This document shows positions 60,377-64,000 of a stretch of 64,000 nucleotides of DNA, one piece after another. Numbering within the stretch: the first letter of the stretch is position 1; every line of letters starts with the position of its first letter. This stretch comes from Bacillus_BD oryzisoli_A. GTDB lineage: Bacteria > Bacillota > Bacilli > Bacillales > Cytobacillaceae. The stretch covers positions 186,001 to 250,000 of the forward strand of contig NZ_JBHZRC010000005.1 of assembly GCF_043641075.1 (NCBI RefSeq), given 5' to 3'. The position numbers were made by a program, and so were the translations under genes. Under the pieces are notes generated by a model that saw only the letters and a program-made list of their open reading frames with translations, was not told the DNA's origin and did no database searches.

Positions 60377-61384
60377 TTGAAAATCTTTACAGAAAGCGAT
60401 ATTCGCTCTTTTATTAAGTTAAACAAAGAAGTGATTCACATCATTGAAGACGCCTTTAAGCAATTAGTGACAAAACAAGTGATGATGCCTCCGATTATGC
60501 GTATTGATGTGAAGGAAAATAACGGGGAAGTGGACGTGAAATCAGCGTATATTCCAGATAAGGATTTATTCGCCATAAAGGTTTCCTCCGGTTTTTTTAA
60601 TAATAATCAATTGGGCCTGCCAAGTGCGAATGGCTTCATGATGCTCATTAGTACGAAAACGGGTGAGCCCAAAGCCTTTTTACTAGACAATGGATATTTA
60701 ACAGAAATTCGAACGGCAGTAGCAGGAGCGGTTGCAGCGAAATATTTAGCGAAAGATGCGGTGACGACTGTCGGAGTCATTGGAACGGGGGCACAGGCAA
60801 GATACCAAATGACAGCGCTTAAACTCGTTCGCGATTACAAAGAAATACGGGTATACGGCCGGTCGGAATCAAAAGTTCAGAAGTTTAAAGAGGAGATGGA
60901 GGCTGCTTTGAATATCACAGTTATCCCAGCCTCCTCGCCTGAAGCGGTTGTCAAGGCCAGTGAAATTGTCGTGACAACTACGCCTTCCAAAAGTCCAATA
61001 ATCAAATCAGAGTGGCTTCATCCTGGCCTTCATATTACGGCGATGGGATCGGATGCGGAAGATAAACAAGAGCTGGAAGGCGCGGTTATTGCCAACTCAG
61101 ATCGATACGTGTGTGACTCCAAGGCACAGTGTCTTTGCTTAGGTGAGCTCCATCATGCGATTAAAGAAGGAAAAATGAATCAAGAGGACTCTGTCACAGA
61201 GCTAGGCGAAATCATTGCTGGAGCAGCTCCAGGCAGAATCAATGATCATGAAGTAACCGTTTGTGATTTAACAGGCACAGGGGTACAGGATACAGCCATT
61301 GCTCTCCATGCGTATCAGCAGCTTGAGGCCTTTGAAACCATTGGGCTGACGGTGGAAAATCATAAACAACTGACAGTGATGTAG
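60377..61384 (+). CDS. eutC: Ornithine cyclodeaminase-family protein EutC
   Basis: The 335-residue protein starts at TTG 60377 with AAGGAG upstream. It has VDVKSAYIPDK, the NAD site VGVIGTGAQARYQM and VTTTPSKSPIIKSEWL, all of the OCD/mu-crystallin family. Between an ectoine-hydrolase-like gene and deacetylase-like gene, and near eutB, it fits EutC of hydroxyectoine use. Alternatives are a pyrroline or ketimine reductase. Confidence 0.8.
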   Translation: MKIFTESDIRSFIKLNKEVIHIIEDAFKQLVTKQVMMPPIMRIDVKENNGEVDVKSAYIPDKDLFAIKVSSGFFNNNQLGLPSANGFMMLISTKTGEPKAFLLDNGYLTEIRTAVAGAVAAKYLAKDAVTTVGVIGTGAQARYQMTALKLVRDYKEIRVYGRSESKVQKFKEEMEAALNITVIPASSPEAVVKASEIVVTTTPSKSPIIKSEWLHPGLHITAMGSDAEDKQELEGAVIANSDRYVCDSKAQCLCLGELHHAIKEGKMNQEDSVTELGEIIAGAAPGRINDHEVTVCDLTGTGVQDTAIALHAYQQLEAFETIGLTVENHKQLTVM

Positions 61385-61413
61385 GAAATTCAGAATAGGA
61401 GGTAGTTTTACTC

Positions 61414-62607
61414 ATGATTGTAACGAACGACCTGATCAAAGAGGCAATGGCAATCGAAGACCAGCTTGTAGGCTGGAGGAGGCATCTTCATCAAAACCCG
61501 GAATTAAGCTTTCACGAATTTCAAACTTCCCAATTTGTTGCCGAAACCTTGAAGGAGATTGAAGGTGTCACAATTCAAACCCACATTGCTAACACAGGAG
61601 TTGTAGCAGCCATTTCTTCTGGAGAAGGAAAAACCGTGGCGATTCGGGCGGACATGGATGCCCTGCCCATCACGGAAAAAAATGAACATGGCTTTCAATC
61701 ACAAAATCCAGGTGTTATGCACGCCTGCGGCCATGATGCCCATACAACGATTTTACTGGGTGCCGCAAAAATCCTAGCCAAAAAGGCAAAGGAAGGATCC
61801 TTTCAAGGAACAGTAAAGCTTATTTTCCAGCCTGCGGAGGAAGCGACAGATCAGGAAGGCTTATCAGGGGCACCGTACATGATGCAGGAGGGAATATTGG
61901 AACAGGTTGAGTCCATTATTGCTCTTCATATGTGTCCATGGGAGCCTGTCGGAACCATCCAGGTGAATGATGGCTATAGCATGGCAAATGTCGATGTTTT
62001 CCATGGGAAAATTAGAGCGACAGGCGGGCATGGGGGATATCCTCATTTAGGCACGGATCCCATTTGGATGCTGGGATCGTTCCTGCAAGCATTTTATGGG
62101 ATTATCTCGCGAAAAATATCTGCACTAGATACAGCCGTTGCAAGCATTGGTCAAATCGAGACAGGAACGGCCAGCAATATCATTCCTGAGGAAGTATCGA
62201 TTACAGGTACATTAAGGACCTATTCACCTGATGTCAGAGATCAGCTGGCGAAAGAGGTGGAGCAGGCATTTAAAGTGGTGGAAGCATTCGGCGGATCTTA
62301 TACGTTCGAAGTAGAACGAGGAGAGCCGGCTTTAAATAATGATCCAAAAGTAAATGAAATGATTAAGGAAGCAGCAAAAGAATTATACCCAGAGATCAAA
62401 ATCGTACAGAAACCATTTGGACTTGGCGGAGAAGATTTCGGATATATGACAAGAGAGATTCCAGGGGCGATGTTCTTCCTGGGCTGTGCACTGCCGGATG
62501 GGATTTCACGTGACTTGCATACGAATATTTTTGATATTGATGAAGGCTGTCTGCCGTTAGGCGTGTCCATTCTTACTGAAGCTGCTCTTAAGCTGCTAAA
62601 GCAATAA
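61414..62607 (+). CDS. M20D amidohydrolase, candidate N-acetyl-diaminobutyrate deacetylase
   Basis: The 397-residue zinc enzyme has HACGHDAHTTILLG and LIFQPAEEATDQEG with metal ligands, and a dimerisation domain (TGGHGGYPHLGTDP). Family members remove acyl groups from amino acids. In known ectoine clusters this deacetylation is done by EutE/DoeB, of the AstE-like family. Here an M20 enzyme stands in its place, so it may be a replacement. GGAGG lies before the ATG. Confidence 0.82.
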   Translation: MIVTNDLIKEAMAIEDQLVGWRRHLHQNPELSFHEFQTSQFVAETLKEIEGVTIQTHIANTGVVAAISSGEGKTVAIRADMDALPITEKNEHGFQSQNPGVMHACGHDAHTTILLGAAKILAKKAKEGSFQGTVKLIFQPAEEATDQEGLSGAPYMMQEGILEQVESIIALHMCPWEPVGTIQVNDGYSMANVDVFHGKIRATGGHGGYPHLGTDPIWMLGSFLQAFYGIISRKISALDTAVASIGQIETGTASNIIPEEVSITGTLRTYSPDVRDQLAKEVEQAFKVVEAFGGSYTFEVERGEPALNNDPKVNEMIKEAAKELYPEIKIVQKPFGLGGEDFGYMTREIPGAMFFLGCALPDGISRDLHTNIFDIDEGCLPLGVSILTEAALKLLKQ

Positions 62608-62641
62608 TCCTTTTATAACTTCTCAGGAAGGTGTGATGTGT

Positions 62642-64000
62642 ATGAAAACGAAAGTACTTGGCACGAAAATGTTCCTTGCGGGTGAATGGATTAGTAAAGA
62701 GGAAACAATTGCCGTATGTAACCCTCAGGATGATTCATTGATTACAAATGTTCCTGCAGCCTCTGCAGAGGATATGTTATTTGCCATTGAACAAGCGAAG
62801 GAAGGGGCTCAACGAGCTGCTTCGATGCCCGTTCACCAAAGGATCAGCATCTTAAACAAGGCAGCCAATTATATTAATAAAAACAGCGAAAAATATGCTG
62901 AAACGATTGCCCTGGAAGGCAGTAAAACGATTAATCAGGCAAGAGCCGAAGTGAAACGCTGTATCCAAACGTTGCAAATATCGGCTGAAGAAGCAAGACG
63001 TATACAGGGAGAAACGATTCCGTTTGATCAAAGAGAAGGCAGTGAGGATCGCCTTGGCTACTATTATCGTTTTCCAATTGGAATCATTGCCGCCATTACT
63101 CCTTTTAATGACCCTCTTAACTTAGTTGCCCATAAAGTCGGCCCTGCCATCGCCTCAGGAAATGCGATTATCGTGAAGCCGGCGACGGTTACGCCGTTGA
63201 GTGCTCTACTTTTAGCGGAAGCCTTTGAAGCGGCAGGACTGCCTCCTAAAGTGCTTTCCGTTATTACCGGGCATGGAGGGGAAATTGGCGATCTATTAAT
63301 TACACATCCGGCCATTCGAATGGTTTCCTTTACAGGCGGACTCGAAACAGGCGAAAAGATTGCTCATAAAGCAGGCTTGAAAAAGATTAGCATGGAGCTT
63401 GGATCCAATTCACCTGTCATTATATTGAAAGACGCCGATCTCCCGGAGGCTGTTGAAGCAACCGTTTCAGGAGCGTTCTATGCAGTGGGACAAAATTGTC
63501 TAGGAGTCCAGCGGGTGTATATTGAACAGGATATTTACGATGAGTTCTGCTCGGAGTTCGTTGCTCGGGTAAGCCAATATCGAGTGGGCGATAAGATGCT
63601 GGAAACAACAGACATGGGTCCGCTGATTAACGAAAAGGAAGCGATAAGGGTAGAAAAATGGGTGAATGAAGCCGTTGAAAAAGGGGCCACTCTTCTCATC
63701 GGAGGCAAGCGTGACGGTGCCTATTATTCTCCGACCGTCTTAACAGATGTACCGGCAGATTGCACGATCGCACAGCAGGAGATATTTGGCCCAGTTGTTT
63801 TACTATACCCTGTGGATGATTTTGCCTCTGCGATTGAAAAATCCAATGATGTGGACTATGGGTTGCAGGCTGGAATTTTTACAAAAGATATTGAAAAAGC
63901 CTTTGAAGCTATTGAAAAAATGAATGTGGGCGGAATAATGATTAATGACAGCAGTGATTATCGGATTGACGGGATGCCATTTGGCGGTGTGAAGGGATCT
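62642..64000 (+). CDS. Aldehyde dehydrogenase, partial (DoeC-like candidate)
   Basis: The frame is open from ATG 62642 to the window end (453 codons), so about 25 residues are missing. Catalytic Glu252 (MELGSNSP) and Cys286 (GQNCLGVQ) are present, as is GMPFGGVKGS at the end. GGAAGGTG is the ribosome site. In ectoine breakdown DoeC oxidises aspartate semialdehyde to aspartate; this gene is in the right place for that. Lactaldehyde or other aldehydes are possible. Confidence 0.82.
   Translation, partial: MKTKVLGTKMFLAGEWISKEETIAVCNPQDDSLITNVPAASAEDMLFAIEQAKEGAQRAASMPVHQRISILNKAANYINKNSEKYAETIALEGSKTINQARAEVKRCIQTLQISAEEARRIQGETIPFDQREGSEDRLGYYYRFPIGIIAAITPFNDPLNLVAHKVGPAIASGNAIIVKPATVTPLSALLLAEAFEAAGLPPKVLSVITGHGGEIGDLLITHPAIRMVSFTGGLETGEKIAHKAGLKKISMELGSNSPVIILKDADLPEAVEATVSGAFYAVGQNCLGVQRVYIEQDIYDEFCSEFVARVSQYRVGDKMLETTDMGPLINEKEAIRVEKWVNEAVEKGATLLIGGKRDGAYYSPTVLTDVPADCTIAQQEIFGPVVLLYPVDDFASAIEKSNDVDYGLQAGIFTKDIEKAFEAIEKMNVGGIMINDSSDYRIDGMPFGGVKGS

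Overview
The window comes from a low-GC, spore-forming Firmicute of the Bacillus type. Evidence for this is the strong AGGAGG-type ribosome binding sites, intrinsic terminators after most operons, a GerA-family germination receptor operon, Bacillus families such as UPF0316, YitT, DegV and KinB-like kinases, and a Bacillus-type lysine riboswitch. The genus cannot be fixed from the sequence alone. No rRNA, tRNA, intact insertion sequence, phage or CRISPR locus was seen. The content is mostly chromosomal catabolic and transport operons.

Layout. (1) 1-1634: the 3' end of an alanine/sodium symporter gene, then a UPF0316 membrane protein. (2) 1717-8531: a catabolic cluster that fits 4-hydroxyproline breakdown. 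It holds an aldehyde dehydrogenase, an FAD amino-acid dehydrogenase, a DapA-family deaminase, an Asp/Glu-racemase-family protein, two separate [2Fe-2S] proteins and a second FAD subunit. (3) 8698-15010: an NAD(P)H oxidoreductase, alanine dehydrogenase, two tandem KinB-like sensor kinases (the first broken by one in-frame stop), a DegV protein and a DUF1456 protein. (4) 15061-20324: a HipA-like kinase on the minus strand, then a gerA-gerB-gerC operon with a 52-codon two-helix gene that looks like a germination D subunit. (5) 20394-29507: SstT, an unknown membrane protein, YitT, a YknXYZ-like exporter and a 794-residue two-domain prenyl synthase. (6) 29570-32426: a lysine riboswitch and terminator in front of a polar amino-acid ABC transporter. 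(7) 32805-49495: a phenylacetate (paa) degradation region with paaK, paaABCD, beta-oxidation genes, paaX, paaY, paaI and an acetate-permease-type transporter. (8) 49890-53449: a minus-strand thiamine thiazole operon, thiS-thiF-thiG-thiH-tenI, of clostridial type. (9) 54271-64000: an ectoine/hydroxyectoine catabolic cluster with an MHS transporter, eutB, a PucR regulator, an eutD/doeA-like hydrolase, eutC, an M20 deacetylase candidate and an aldehyde dehydrogenase that runs off the window.

How the genes fit together. The paa genes form a near-complete path from phenylacetate to acetyl-CoA and succinyl-CoA, but no PaaE reductase and no PaaZ fusion are present. The hydroxyproline and ectoine clusters both funnel nitrogen-containing compatible solutes or amino acids into central metabolism. 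Together they suggest a soil or rhizosphere scavenger.

The most unusual structure is in the non-coding DNA. A roughly 190-bp element with several hairpins occurs twice, inside two different operons, each time directly after a stop codon, with paired changes that support an RNA fold. An array of six 52-bp repeats, each containing a CTTCGGACA/TGTCCGAAG inverted repeat, lies between two genes of the paa region. The thi operon leader has a strong terminator but no recognisable TPP aptamer. All functional calls rest on reading the sequence; no database search was possible.
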